A program made the position numbers and the translations under genes. Positions 8,272 to 16,622 of a DNA stretch of 64,000 nt are shown here, in pieces. This DNA comes from Stappia indica (lineage in GTDB: Bacteria; Pseudomonadota; Alphaproteobacteria; Rhizobiales; Stappiaceae), in the NCBI RefSeq assembly GCF_001696535.1, contig NZ_MBQE01000002.1, positions 558,001 to 622,000 on the forward strand, written 5' to 3'. The notes beneath the pieces were generated by a model. That model was given only the letters and a program-made list of their open reading frames with translations, was not told the origin of the DNA and did no database searches. Within the stretch, counting starts at the first letter, position 1; every line of letters begins with the position of its first letter.

Positions 8272-9613
8272 GGACATTGGCGGCACAGTGGTGCTGGTCG
8301 ACGACGATCCGGCGGTGCTCGAGGCCATGCGCGAGACGCTGGTGCTGGAGGGCTACACCGTGCGTGCCCATGGCGAGCCGCTGTCGGCGCTTGCCGGGCT
8401 CGACAGCCGCTTTGCCGGCGTCGTGATCTCGGATCTGCGCATGCCCGAAATGGACGGGCTGGAGCTGATGGCACGGGTGCATGCCATCGATCCGGCGATC
8501 CCCTTCATCCTGGTGACCGGCCATGGCGACGTGCCGCGCGCGGTCGAGGCGATGCGCTCGGGCGCCTTCGACTTTCTGGAAAAACCGGCCGATCCCGACT
8601 ACCTGATCGCGCTCGCCGCCAATGCCCTGCGGCTGAGGGCGCTGGAGCTCGACAACCGGCGCCTGCGCGGCGAACGCGCGGCGGATCGCGAGATCTCCGG
8701 CGTTCTCATCGGCATCTCGCGGGCGATGGCGCTGCTGCGCGACGAGGTGCTGGCGGTGGCGGCGGCCGATGTCGACACGCTGATCCACGGCGAGACCGGC
8801 ACGGGCAAGGAGCTGGTGGCGCGGTGCCTGCACCGCTTCAGCCCGCGCGGGCAGGGCCAGTTCGTCGCGATCAACTGCGGCGCGCTGCCGGAGAACCTGA
8901 TCGCCAGCGAGCTGTTCGGCCACGAGGCGGGCGCCTTCACCGGCGCGGTGAAGCGGCGGATCGGCCGGTTCGAGCATGCCTCGGGGGGAACGCTGTTTCT
9001 CGACGAGATCGAGAGCATGCCGCTGCACCTGCAGACCCAGCTCCTGCGCGCGTTGCAGGAGCGGGCCATCGAGCGGGTCGGCAGCAACGAGCCGGTGCCC
9101 ATCGACGTCAAGGTGGTGGCGGCGACCAAGGTCGACCTGCGCGAGGCGGCCGATGCGGGCACGTTCCGCGAGGACCTGTTCTATCGCCTCAACATGGCGG
9201 AGATCCGCATCCCGCCCTTGCGCGAGCGGGCGGAGGACATTCCCGTCCTCTTCCGCCATTTCGCGGGCGAGGCGGCGGCCGCGCGCCAGCGCGAATGCCC
9301 GGCAATCGCGCCGGCGGTGATGGCCGGGCTGATCGGCGAGCGCTGGCGGGGCAATGTGCGCGAGCTGCGCAACCGGGCCGAACGGCTGGCGCTGGGCCTC
9401 GGCTCCCGCCAGCCGGCAGGCGGAAGCGGGGCGGCGGCCAGCCTGCCGGAGCGGCTCGACAGTTTCGAGGAAGCGGCGATCCGCGAGGCCATCGAGGCCT
9501 CGTCCGGCAACCTGTCGGCGGTCGCCCGACAGCTCGGCATCCCGCGCAAGAAGCTCTATCTCAGGATGGAAAAGCTCGGCATCGAACTGCCCGAGCGCGG
9601 CATCAGCAGTTGA
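8258..9613 (+). CDS. Sigma54-dependent response regulator, PgtA/DctD-like
   Basis: NtrC-family activator, 451 aa. The receiver domain (about 10-125) has the acidic triad VDDDP and phospho-acceptor Asp59 (VVISDLRMPEMDG). The AAA+ domain has Walker A GETGTGKE, the sigma54-contact loop GAFTGA, Walker B GGTLFLDEIE and R-finger region FREDLFYRLN. A Fis-type helix-turn-helix closes the protein (NLSAVARQLGIPRKKLYLRM). Start ATG 8258 overlaps the kinase end by 14 nt. The intact GAFTGA predicts direct activation of sigma54 polymerase. The sigma54-type promoter at 9748-9762 and the palindrome at 9604-9635 are the obvious targets. Confidence 0.95.
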   Translation: MAGSRDIGGTVVLVDDDPAVLEAMRETLVLEGYTVRAHGEPLSALAGLDSRFAGVVISDLRMPEMDGLELMARVHAIDPAIPFILVTGHGDVPRAVEAMRSGAFDFLEKPADPDYLIALAANALRLRALELDNRRLRGERAADREISGVLIGISRAMALLRDEVLAVAAADVDTLIHGETGTGKELVARCLHRFSPRGQGQFVAINCGALPENLIASELFGHEAGAFTGAVKRRIGRFEHASGGTLFLDEIESMPLHLQTQLLRALQERAIERVGSNEPVPIDVKVVAATKVDLREAADAGTFREDLFYRLNMAEIRIPPLRERAEDIPVLFRHFAGEAAAARQRECPAIAPAVMAGLIGERWRGNVRELRNRAERLALGLGSRQPAGGSGAAASLPERLDSFEEAAIREAIEASSGNLSAVARQLGIPRKKLYLRMEKLGIELPERGISS

Positions 9614-9635
9614 GTCGATTTCGACTCAACTGCTG
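9604..9635. promoter_or_regulatory. 15-bp perfect palindrome, candidate activator binding site
   Basis: Arms CAGCAGTTGAGTCGA (9604-9618) and TCGACTCAACTGCTG (9621-9635) are perfect inverted repeats around TT. The left arm contains the stop codon of the response regulator. A further TGAGTC half-site occurs at 9644-9649. It sits about 115-145 bp upstream of a sigma54-type promoter, the usual enhancer distance. No T-run follows, so an upstream activating sequence fits better than a terminator, though hairpin formation in RNA is also possible. Confidence 0.65.
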
Positions 9636-9747
9636 ACGCCCGGCTGAGTCATTTCCGGAACAGTCCTGGCTGCGGTCCTCGGCGGATTGTTTTTCTATTC
9701 GGTTGAAATCATTGAATTATCGGATTTCTCGGCCGGACTTCCGGTTC

Positions 9748-9762
9748 TGGCACGGCATTTGA
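9748..9762 (+). promoter_or_regulatory. Sigma54-type (-24/-12) promoter
   Basis: TGGCACG-N4-TTGA, with GG at 9749-9750 and the -12 dinucleotide at 9761-9762, keeps the exact 10-nt GG-to-GC spacing of sigma54 promoters. The -12 reads GA rather than GC, the only departure. It lies about 53 nt upstream of the binding-protein start at 9815 and directly after a gene for a sigma54 activator. Confidence 0.7.
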
Positions 9763-9814
9763 GAGGGGAAAGGGCACCGGCCGGCAAAGGCCGGATCCAT
9801 TGGGAGGAATACAA

Positions 9815-11158
9815 GTGAGCTCTTTTGCCCTGAAAGCAGCCGCGGGAGCGGCCGCTCTGTTCGCGAGCGTGTCCATGACGACGCTCGCGCTCGCCAGCGA
9901 CAAGCTGACCATCGTCACGTCCTATCCTGCCGACGTCACCGACGTCTACAAGAACGCCTTCGAGCAGGCCAACCCGGGCGTCACCGTCGAGGTGGTCAAC
10001 AAGAGCACCAGCTCGGGCGTGAAGTTCCTGAAGGAAACCACGTCGAACAATTCCGCCGACATCTTCTGGGCGTCGGCTCCCGACGCGTTTGAGGTGCTGA
10101 AGGCCGACGGCCTGCTGGTCAAGTACACCTCGTCGGTCGAGGGCCTGCCGGAGAAGATCGGCGCCTATCCGATCAACGATCCGGATGGCTTCTACACGGG
10201 CTTCGCCCTGTCGGGCTACGGCATCATGTGGAACACCCGCTACGCCCAGTCCTACGGCATCGAGCCGGCGAAGCAGTGGTCCGACCTGACCAAGGCCGAG
10301 TATTTCGGCCATGTCGGCATTTCCTCGCCCTCGCGCTCCGGCACCACGCACCTGACGATCGAGACGATCCTGCAGGGCGAGGGCTGGGAGAAGGGCTGGG
10401 AGCAGATCAAGTGGATCGGCGGCAACTCCTACACCATCACCGAGCGCTCCTTCGGCGTGCCGGACGGCGTCAACACCGGCTCCTTCGGCTTCGGCGTGGT
10501 GATCGACTTCTTCGGCTTCTCCTCTCGCTCCTCGGGCTTCCCGGTCGATTTCGTCTATCCGGACGTGACCGCCCTGGTGCCGGCCAATGTCGGCGTCGTC
10601 ACCAACGCGCCGAACGAGGACAATGCCAAGAAGTTCGTCGACTTCCTGCTGTCGGCGAAGGGCCAGGAGCTGCTGCTCGACCCGAAGATCATGCGTCTGC
10701 CGGTCAATCCGGAAGCCTATGCCAACGCGCCCGAGGGCTTCCCGAACCCGTTCGTCGGCGACACGATCAAGGCCAGCGTCAGCTTCGACAGCGAAGCCTC
10801 CAAGGCGCATTACAACGCGGTCAACGCGCTGTTCGACAGCATGATCACCTATCGCCACAAGGAGCTGGCCGCGGCCGTGAAGGCCATCCACGAGGCCGAG
10901 GCGGCCGTGGGTGACGGCGGTTCGCAGGCGGCCAAGGATCTGATTGCCGAGGCGCGCGCCCTGGTGGCCTGGACCCCGGTCGACCTGGAGACGGCGAACG
11001 ATCCGGCCTTCGGCGCCATCTTCACGACCAAGCGCAAGAGCGAGGACGACAAGTCCAGCGGCCGTCAGGCCGAGGTCGAGCAGGAGTGGGACGCCCGCAT
11101 CGTCGAGAACTATGCGAAGGCGGTGGACCTGGCCGAAAAGGCGAAGTCCGCGAACTGA
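9815..11158 (+). CDS. ABC transporter substrate-binding protein, paralogue of the sensor binding protein
   Basis: Periplasmic binding protein, 447 aa. Signal peptide VSSFALKAAAGAAALFASVS ends ALAS. Landmarks: TIVTSYPADVTDVYKNAFEQ, ADIFWASAPDAFEV, GIMWNTRYAQ, PSRSGTTHLTIETI and ERSFGVPDGVNTGSF. The C-terminal helical region (KDLIAEARALVAW onward) extends beyond usual Fe3+-type binding proteins and is shared with the protein at 4730. Start GTG 9815 has GGGAGGA at 9802-9808; an in-frame TTG at 9800 would overlap that ribosome site. First gene of the importer operon behind the sigma54-type promoter; followed by a strong hairpin and then the permease. Ligand is probably a phosphorylated organic acid or sugar by analogy with PgtC/AfuA, not shown. 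Confidence 0.88.
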   Translation: MSSFALKAAAGAAALFASVSMTTLALASDKLTIVTSYPADVTDVYKNAFEQANPGVTVEVVNKSTSSGVKFLKETTSNNSADIFWASAPDAFEVLKADGLLVKYTSSVEGLPEKIGAYPINDPDGFYTGFALSGYGIMWNTRYAQSYGIEPAKQWSDLTKAEYFGHVGISSPSRSGTTHLTIETILQGEGWEKGWEQIKWIGGNSYTITERSFGVPDGVNTGSFGFGVVIDFFGFSSRSSGFPVDFVYPDVTALVPANVGVVTNAPNEDNAKKFVDFLLSAKGQELLLDPKIMRLPVNPEAYANAPEGFPNPFVGDTIKASVSFDSEASKAHYNAVNALFDSMITYRHKELAAAVKAIHEAEAAVGDGGSQAAKDLIAEARALVAWTPVDLETANDPAFGAIFTTKRKSEDDKSSGRQAEVEQEWDARIVENYAKAVDLAEKAKSAN

Positions 11159-11174
11159 CGCAAGACCAGCGTCT

Positions 11175-11203
11175 GCGGGCGGTCCCGGCACGGGATCGCC
11201 CGC
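11175..11203 (+). terminator. GC-rich stem-loop between binding protein and permease
   Basis: GCGGGCGGTCCCG (11175-11187) pairs with CGGGATCGCCCGC (11191-11203) over 13 positions, one of them G-U, with a 3-nt loop. There is no T-run, so it more likely stabilises the upstream mRNA or partly attenuates than fully terminates. Confidence 0.6.
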
Positions 11204-11254
11204 CCCGGTTCCTTCAGTCCCACACAACCCGCCCGTTGATGAGGAGGACCGCGC

Positions 11255-12985
11255 ATGGCTGCGCTGTCGACCGTCCCTTCGCGTGCAAGTTTCGGGCAGC
11301 GCATATCCTGGGGGCCGCTGACGGCCGCGCTCGGTATCCTGCTCTTCCTTGTCGCTTTCCTGATCCTGCCCGTGGCGATGGTGATCTATGTCGCCTTCAC
11401 CGATCCCGGCAGCGGCCAGCTGACGCTTGCCAACTTCATGGACTTCTTCCGGAGCGCGCTGTTCCGCGAGTCCTTCTACAATTCCTTCTACGTGGCCGCG
11501 ATGTCGGTGGTGCTGGCCACCATCTTCGCCCTGCCGCTCGCCTACATCACCTCGCGCTTCAACTTCCGCGGCGCGGTGCTGATCCAGACGCTTGGCTTCG
11601 TTCCGCTGATCATGCCGCCCTTCATCGGCGCGGTGGCGATGCAGCTGCTGTTCGGCTCCAACGGCAGCGTCAACCTGCTGCTGCGCGACTGGTTCGGCAT
11701 CACGCTGCCCTTCATGGAGGGGCTGAACGGGGTGATCCTCGTCCAGTCGATCCACTACTTCCCCTTCATCCTGATCAACCTGTCGGCGAGCCTTCGCAAC
11801 ATCGACCGGTCGATGGAGGAATCCGCGCAGATGCTGGGCTCGCACGGCATGCGGCTGTTCCGACGCATCGTGCTGCCGCTGGCCATGCCCGGCTACATCG
11901 CCGGCGCCTCGCTGGTCTTCGTCAAGGTGTTCGACGACCTCGGCACGCCCCTGCTGCTGAACGTCAACAACATGCTGGCGCCGCAGGCCTACCTGCGCAT
12001 CTCCTCGGTCGGCATCTCCGACCCGATGGGCTACGTGATCTCGGTCATCCTCATCGTCTGCTCGATCTTCGCCATGTGGGTGTCGATCAGCGCGATGCGC
12101 GGCAAGGACTATTCCACCACCCAGAAGGGCGGCGGGGGCCTGTCCAAGCGGGATCTCGGCGCACTGGAAACGGCCGGCTGCTATCTCGTGGTGCTGGCGC
12201 TGCTGGCCATCGTGCTGGCGCCGCATATCGGCCTTCTGCTGCTGTCGCTCGGCACGGTGTGGTCCTTCTCGGTCCTGCCAGACGGCTTCACCACCGAGCA
12301 CTATGCGGTGGCGGTCAACAAGGCCTGGCCCTTCATCAAGAACACGCTGCTCTATGCCGGCATCGCCGCGCTGATCGACGTGCTGCTGGGCACGGCCATC
12401 GCCTATCTGGCGGCACGCACGACGCTGATCGGGCGCAAGTGGCTGGACTATATCGCCATGGCCGCGCTCGCGGTTCCCGGCGTCGTGCTCGGCATCGGCT
12501 ATCTGCGCCTGTTCTACAGCGTCGACATGCCGTTCACCGGTGCGCCTCTCGCCACATGGTGGGGCATCATCGTCATCGCGCTGGCGACACGGCGCCTGCC
12601 TTACGCGCTGCGCTCGTGCTCGGCGGCGCTGCAACAGGTGAGTCCGTCGCTGGAGGAGGCCTCGGAAAACCTCGGTGCTCCGAAGGTGCGCACGGTGCGC
12701 AGGATCGTGCTGCCGCTGATGGCCGCCGGTCTCGTCGCCGGCTTCGTCACCAGCTTCGCGACGGCCGCCGTCGAACTGTCGGCGACGATCATGCTGGTGG
12801 CGCAGGAAAGCGACGCGCCGCTCGCCTACGGCCTCTACCTGTTCATGCAGTCGGCGGCGGGGCGCGGTCCCGGTGCTGCCCTCGGCGTGATCACGGTCGT
12901 GATCGTCGGCCTTGCCACCTACTTCGCCCAACATCTCGTGGAGAAGGCGCGACGGGAGCAATCCGCGTCCGCCGGCTCGCACTGA
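11255..12985 (+). CDS. ABC transporter permease, fused FbpB/PhnU2-like
   Basis: Inner-membrane permease of 576 aa with two six-span halves. First span GILLFLVAFLILPVAMVIYV. Two EAA loops: MEESAQMLGSHGMRLFRRIV (first half) and LEEASENLGAPKVRTVRRIV (second half, after a linker around GKDYSTTQKGGGGLS). Each contacts one ATPase protomer, so one polypeptide supplies both transmembrane domains. Start ATG 11255 follows GAGGAGG. Lies between the binding protein and the ATPase in the sigma54-controlled operon. Full length, no sign of disruption. Confidence 0.92.
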   Translation: MAALSTVPSRASFGQRISWGPLTAALGILLFLVAFLILPVAMVIYVAFTDPGSGQLTLANFMDFFRSALFRESFYNSFYVAAMSVVLATIFALPLAYITSRFNFRGAVLIQTLGFVPLIMPPFIGAVAMQLLFGSNGSVNLLLRDWFGITLPFMEGLNGVILVQSIHYFPFILINLSASLRNIDRSMEESAQMLGSHGMRLFRRIVLPLAMPGYIAGASLVFVKVFDDLGTPLLLNVNNMLAPQAYLRISSVGISDPMGYVISVILIVCSIFAMWVSISAMRGKDYSTTQKGGGGLSKRDLGALETAGCYLVVLALLAIVLAPHIGLLLLSLGTVWSFSVLPDGFTTEHYAVAVNKAWPFIKNTLLYAGIAALIDVLLGTAIAYLAARTTLIGRKWLDYIAMAALAVPGVVLGIGYLRLFYSVDMPFTGAPLATWWGIIVIALATRRLPYALRSCSAALQQVSPSLEEASENLGAPKVRTVRRIVLPLMAAGLVAGFVTSFATAAVELSATIMLVAQESDAPLAYGLYLFMQSAAGRGPGAALGVITVVIVGLATYFAQHLVEKARREQSASAGSH

Positions 12986-13000
12986 CAACGGAGCACGATC

Positions 13001-14110
13001 ATGCTTCAAGCGATTGAGACCACCGGTCAGTCCGGGACCTCCGGCGGCGCGACGCCGATCCGGATCCGCAACCTGACCCTGTCCTTCGGCACCACCAAGG
13101 TGCTCAAGGGCATCGACCTCGATATCGGGGCCGGCGAGTTCTTCGCCTTCCTCGGCCCGTCCGGCTCCGGCAAGTCGACCCTGTTGCGGGCGATCGCCGG
13201 TTTCGGCCCGCGGCCGAGCGGCGAGATCCTGCTGGGCGAGCGCAACGTCATCGGCTTGCAGCCCTGGAAGCGCGATGTCGGCATGGTGTTCCAGAGCTAT
13301 GCGCTGTGGCCGCACATGACCGTTCGCCAGAACGTCGCCTACGGGCTGGAGGAACGGCGCCGGCCGGCGGAGGAGATCCGCCGCCGGGTGCGCGAGGCGC
13401 TGGAGCTCGTCGGGCTCGATGCCTATGCCGACCGCTATCCCTCGCAGCTGTCGGGCGGCCAGCAGCAGCGTGTGGCGCTGGCCCGCACCGTGGTGATCGA
13501 GCCCAAGGTGCTGCTGCTCGACGAGCCGCTGTCCAATCTCGACGCCAACCTGCGCGTCCAGATGCGGCAGGACCTTCTGGCCCTGCAGCGGCGGCTCGGC
13601 ATCACGACGATCTTCGTGACCCACGACCAGGAAGAGGCGAACACGATCTGCGACCGGATCGCGGTGCTGTCGGACGGGGTGGTGCAGCAGGTCGGCGAGC
13701 CCGACCATGTCTACGACCAGCCGGCCAACAGCTTCGTGGCGCGGTTCCTGGGCACCGCCAACATCCTCGACGGCCACGTGATCGTACGCGACGGCGCCTG
13801 CCGCTTCGTGCTCGACGAGCGCTCGTCGATCCCGCTGCAGGGGACGCATGGCGAAGGCGAGGCGAGCTTCGTGCTGCGGCCGCGCGGGCTGGAATTCGCC
13901 GATGGTGGCGCTGGAGAGATCGCCGGGACGATTCCTGGCACCATCTCGGGCAGCGAGTTCCTCGGCGACACGATTCGCTACTTCGTCGAGATCGGCGACC
14001 GCTCGGTGCTGGTGGACGAAGTGCACCGGCGCGGCGGCGACCGGCGTGCAGCCGGCACCAAGGTGATGCTGCGCGTGGTGCCGGGGCAGGGCGTGATCCT
14101 CGCCCGCTGA
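13001..14110 (+). CDS. ABC transporter ATP-binding protein (Fe3+/organophosphate type)
   Basis: Cytoplasmic ATPase, 369 aa. Walker A GPSGSGKST, Q-loop VFQSYALWPH, signature SGGQQQR, Walker B LLLDEPLSNLD and H-loop VTHDQEEA are intact. The C-terminal region (from about 245) is a TOBE-type regulatory domain (FVLRPRGLEF, GSEFLGDTIRYFVEIGD). It begins 15 nt after the permease stop with GGAG upstream, and is the last gene of the operon, followed by a strong terminator at 14134. Most like the FbpC/PotA/PhnT2 group. Confidence 0.93.
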   Translation: MLQAIETTGQSGTSGGATPIRIRNLTLSFGTTKVLKGIDLDIGAGEFFAFLGPSGSGKSTLLRAIAGFGPRPSGEILLGERNVIGLQPWKRDVGMVFQSYALWPHMTVRQNVAYGLEERRRPAEEIRRRVREALELVGLDAYADRYPSQLSGGQQQRVALARTVVIEPKVLLLDEPLSNLDANLRVQMRQDLLALQRRLGITTIFVTHDQEEANTICDRIAVLSDGVVQQVGEPDHVYDQPANSFVARFLGTANILDGHVIVRDGACRFVLDERSSIPLQGTHGEGEASFVLRPRGLEFADGGAGEIAGTIPGTISGSEFLGDTIRYFVEIGDRSVLVDEVHRRGGDRRAAGTKVMLRVVPGQGVILAR

Positions 14111-14133
14111 GGGAGAGCACTTCGCGCAAGATC

Positions 14134-14164
14134 ATGGCGCCGTCCGCGGACGGCGCCATTTTTT
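14134..14164 (+). terminator. Rho-independent terminator of the sigma54-controlled importer operon
   Basis: A 12-bp perfect stem, ATGGCGCCGTCC / GGACGGCGCCAT with a GC loop, is followed by TTTTT. It lies 24 nt after the ATPase stop. Confidence 0.9.
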
Positions 14165-14319
14165 GTTTCGAGTTTTTTCGCCAGGGCGTGCCCGTTCGCG
14201 CCCTGCGCCAACCCTCCAGAAATCTGCCAAGGCCTTGATACGTCAGGCGCGGCCGCCGTTTCGGCCGCTTCGGAGGGCGGGGCTGCCTGCGTCTTGGGCA
14301 GGCCCTTGCTTTCATCAAA

Positions 14320-14361
14320 CTGACATTTGCACGCTGTATGTGTAATGGAAACGTTTCCATT
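14320..14361 (+). promoter_or_regulatory. Promoter with LacI-type operator upstream of the lacI-importer operon
   Basis: The 18-bp perfect palindrome AATGGAAACGTTTCCATT (14344-14361) has the central CG and half-site shape of LacI/GalR operators. A sigma70-like pair, CTGACA (14320-14325) and TAATGG (14343-14348) at 17-bp spacing, places the operator over the -10 region, about 52 nt before the regulator start. This suggests repression of the operon by its own first gene. Confidence 0.75.
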
Positions 14362-14412
14362 TTCCGATTTCGGCGGTATTGTACCGATCCGTAGCCGGCT
14401 TGGGAGGGACTG

Positions 14413-15477
14413 GTGAAAATTCGACCACCTACGATCAAGGATGTGGCAGAGCGCGCCGCTTGCGGTATCGCGACGGCCAGCCGCGTCCTGAACGGACGGG
14501 GGTCGACGAGCGAGAAGACGCGCGAGAAGGTGCTCGCCGCCGCCGCCGAACTCGGCTTCGAGTTCAGCGATCTCGGCCGCTCCCTGCAGAGCAGCACGAC
14601 CCGCACGATCGGCTGCGTGGTGCCCTCGCTCGCCAATCCGGTGTTCGCCGATGTGGTGCAGGCCGCCCAGGCCGAGGCCAACCGCGCCGGCTATCAGCTC
14701 ATCCTTGCCTGTTCCGACTACGATGCCGAGCTGGAAAGCCGGGCGATCCGCACCCTGCTCGCCAAGCAGGTCGACGGGCTGATCGTCACGGTCAGCAATG
14801 TCGACGACAGCGAGGGGCTGCAGCAGGTGACGGCGCGCGGGGTGCCTTGCGCGCTGGTCTACAACCGCCCCTGCGAAGGCTTTCCGGCCTGGACGGTCGA
14901 CAACCGGGCGGCCGCGGCCGCCGTTGCGCGGGAGTTCTCCCGGCTCGGCCATCGGCACACCGGTTTTCTGGCGCTGGAATTCGGCCGCTCAGACCGCTCG
15001 CGCGAGCGTTTCGAGGGCTTCGCCGAGGCCTGCGCCGCGCTCGGCATGGCGCCTCCCGTGCTGCTGGAGATCGCCGAGCAGGAGGGCCAGCTGCTGGAGC
15101 TGCTGCGCGCGCTGCTGGCGGCCAACCGGGACGTCACCGGCATCTTCGCATCGAACGACTATCTGGCGCTCGCGGCCATGAAGGCGGCGCGAGGCCTTGG
15201 CATGCGCATTCCCCAGGACCTGTCGATCGTCGGTTTCGACGGCATCTCGACGGGCCTGATGGTGGAGCCGAACCTTGCCACCGTGGTGACCGATCCGCGG
15301 GCGATGGGCGAGGGGGCGGCACGAACCGTCCTGGCACGGCTAGCCGGCAAGACGCCGCCGGCGCGGCCGGATCCGGCCAGGACTTTCAGTTTCCGGCAGG
15401 GCGGCAGTCTCGGACCGCCGCTGCCGGGAAACACAGACGGCGGAGAAGCGGCAACTTCCCCGCCGTCGAGACAGTAA
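14413..15477 (+). CDS. LacI-family transcriptional regulator
   Basis: Repressor of 354 aa. N-terminal LacI helix-turn-helix with hinge (TIKDVAERAACGIATASRVLNGRG, then EKTREKVLAAAAELGFEFSD), followed by a periplasmic-binding-protein-like ligand domain (RTIGCVVPSLANPVFADVVQAAQ; IVGFDGISTGLMVEPNLATV). GTG start at 14413 with GGGAGGG upstream. Ends 31 nt before the binding-protein gene, so it is the first cistron of the importer operon and probably autoregulated through the palindrome at 14344. The inducer should be the transported compound or its breakdown product; unknown. Confidence 0.93.
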   Translation: MKIRPPTIKDVAERAACGIATASRVLNGRGSTSEKTREKVLAAAAELGFEFSDLGRSLQSSTTRTIGCVVPSLANPVFADVVQAAQAEANRAGYQLILACSDYDAELESRAIRTLLAKQVDGLIVTVSNVDDSEGLQQVTARGVPCALVYNRPCEGFPAWTVDNRAAAAAVAREFSRLGHRHTGFLALEFGRSDRSRERFEGFAEACAALGMAPPVLLEIAEQEGQLLELLRALLAANRDVTGIFASNDYLALAAMKAARGLGMRIPQDLSIVGFDGISTGLMVEPNLATVVTDPRAMGEGAARTVLARLAGKTPPARPDPARTFSFRQGGSLGPPLPGNTDGGEAATSPPSRQ

Positions 15478-15508
15478 CCCGAGCTACCGAACCGCAGGAG
15501 TCACCGCC

Positions 15509-16504
15509 GTGAAACATATGCTTCTTGCAACCGCAATGACAATGGTTGCCGTTTTGCCGGCTCAGGCCGAAGACGCTGTTTGCTATAACTGTCCGCCGCA
15601 ATGGGCCGACTGGAGCTCGATGCTGAAGGCCATCGACGAAAAGCTCGGCGTCAAGATGCCGCACGACAATAAGAACTCGGGTCAGGCGCTCAGCCAGCTG
15701 CTGGCCGAGAAGGCGAGCCCGGTCGCGGACGTCGCCTATTACGGCGTGACCACGGGCATCAAGGCGGGCAACGAAGGCGTCGTCACGCCCTACAAGCCGG
15801 CCGGCTTCGACGAGATCCCCGCCGGCCTCAAGGATGCCGACGGCCGCTGGTTCGCGGTCCATTACGGCACGCTCGGCTTCTTCGTGAATGTCGACGCGCT
15901 GGGCGGGGCCCCGGTGCCGCAGTGCTTCGCCGATCTGAAGAAGCCGGAATACCGCGGCATGGTCGGTTATCTCGACCCGTCCTCGGCCTTCGTCGGCTAT
16001 GCCGGCGCCGTGGCTGCCAACATCGCCTTCGGCGGCGACCTGACCAACTTCGATCCGGCGATCCAGTTCTTCAAGGAGCTGGCGCAGAACGATCCGATGG
16101 TCCCCAAGCAGACCTCGTTCGCCCGCGTCGTCTCCGGCGAGATCCCGATCCTGTTCGACTACGACTTCAACGCCTATCGCGGCAAGTACGAGGAGGACGG
16201 CAATTTCGAGTTCGTCCTGCCGTGTGAGGGCTCGATCCGCGTTCCCTACGTCATGAGCCTCGTGGCCGGCGCGCCGCATGAGGAGACGGGCAAGAAGGTG
16301 CTCGACTTCATCCTCTCCGACGAAGGCCAGGCGATCTGGACCAACGCCTACCTGCAGCCGGCCCGTCCGGTCGAACTGCCGGCCGATGTTGCCGCCAAGT
16401 TCCTGCCGGCCTCGGACTACGAGCGGGCCGTCGCGGTCGACTATGCCGAGATGGAAAAGGCCCAGGCGACCTTCGGCGAGCGCTACCTGAACGAAGTCAA
16501 GTAA
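15509..16504 (+). CDS. ABC transporter substrate-binding protein (Fe3+/organophosphate class)
   Basis: Periplasmic binding protein of 331 aa. Signal VKHMLLATAMTMVAVLPAQA, mature start EDAVCYNCPPQWADWSSML. The two N-terminal cysteines (CYNC) and a third in VLPCEGSI could form disulfides. YLDPSSAFVGYAGA and the closing FILSDEGQAIWTNAYLQPARP fit the class that includes glycerophosphodiester and phosphonate importers. GTG start with GCAGGAG eight bases upstream. It is followed by a GC hairpin and two separate permease genes, unlike the fused permeases of the other two importers. Ligand unknown; the downstream phosphodiesterase suggests a phosphodiester. Confidence 0.85.
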   Translation: MKHMLLATAMTMVAVLPAQAEDAVCYNCPPQWADWSSMLKAIDEKLGVKMPHDNKNSGQALSQLLAEKASPVADVAYYGVTTGIKAGNEGVVTPYKPAGFDEIPAGLKDADGRWFAVHYGTLGFFVNVDALGGAPVPQCFADLKKPEYRGMVGYLDPSSAFVGYAGAVAANIAFGGDLTNFDPAIQFFKELAQNDPMVPKQTSFARVVSGEIPILFDYDFNAYRGKYEEDGNFEFVLPCEGSIRVPYVMSLVAGAPHEETGKKVLDFILSDEGQAIWTNAYLQPARPVELPADVAAKFLPASDYERAVAVDYAEMEKAQATFGERYLNEVK

Positions 16505-16525
16505 CGCTGCCATCCTCCCATGGGG

Positions 16526-16553
16526 GCCGGGCGTGCGGCAACGCGCGCCCGGC
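16526..16553 (+). terminator. GC-rich stem-loop between binding protein and permease
   Basis: GCCGGGCG (16526-16533) pairs with CGCCCGGC (16546-16553), with further inner pairing. No T-run. It has the same position as the hairpins at 11175, 49160 and 63157. Confidence 0.55.
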
Positions 16554-16622
16554 ATCCGTGGTTCTCGCCCGCGTGCCGGTTTCGGCGCGGGCTTTCCGAC
16601 ATGAACATGACGACGGACCGCC

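Noticed and set aside
9695-14026. Very long open frame (over 1,400 codons) on the minus strand
   Set aside because: It is antisense to the binding protein, permease and ATPase genes, is rich in Arg/His/Gly/Gln with no recognisable domain, and arises from GC-rich third-position bias.
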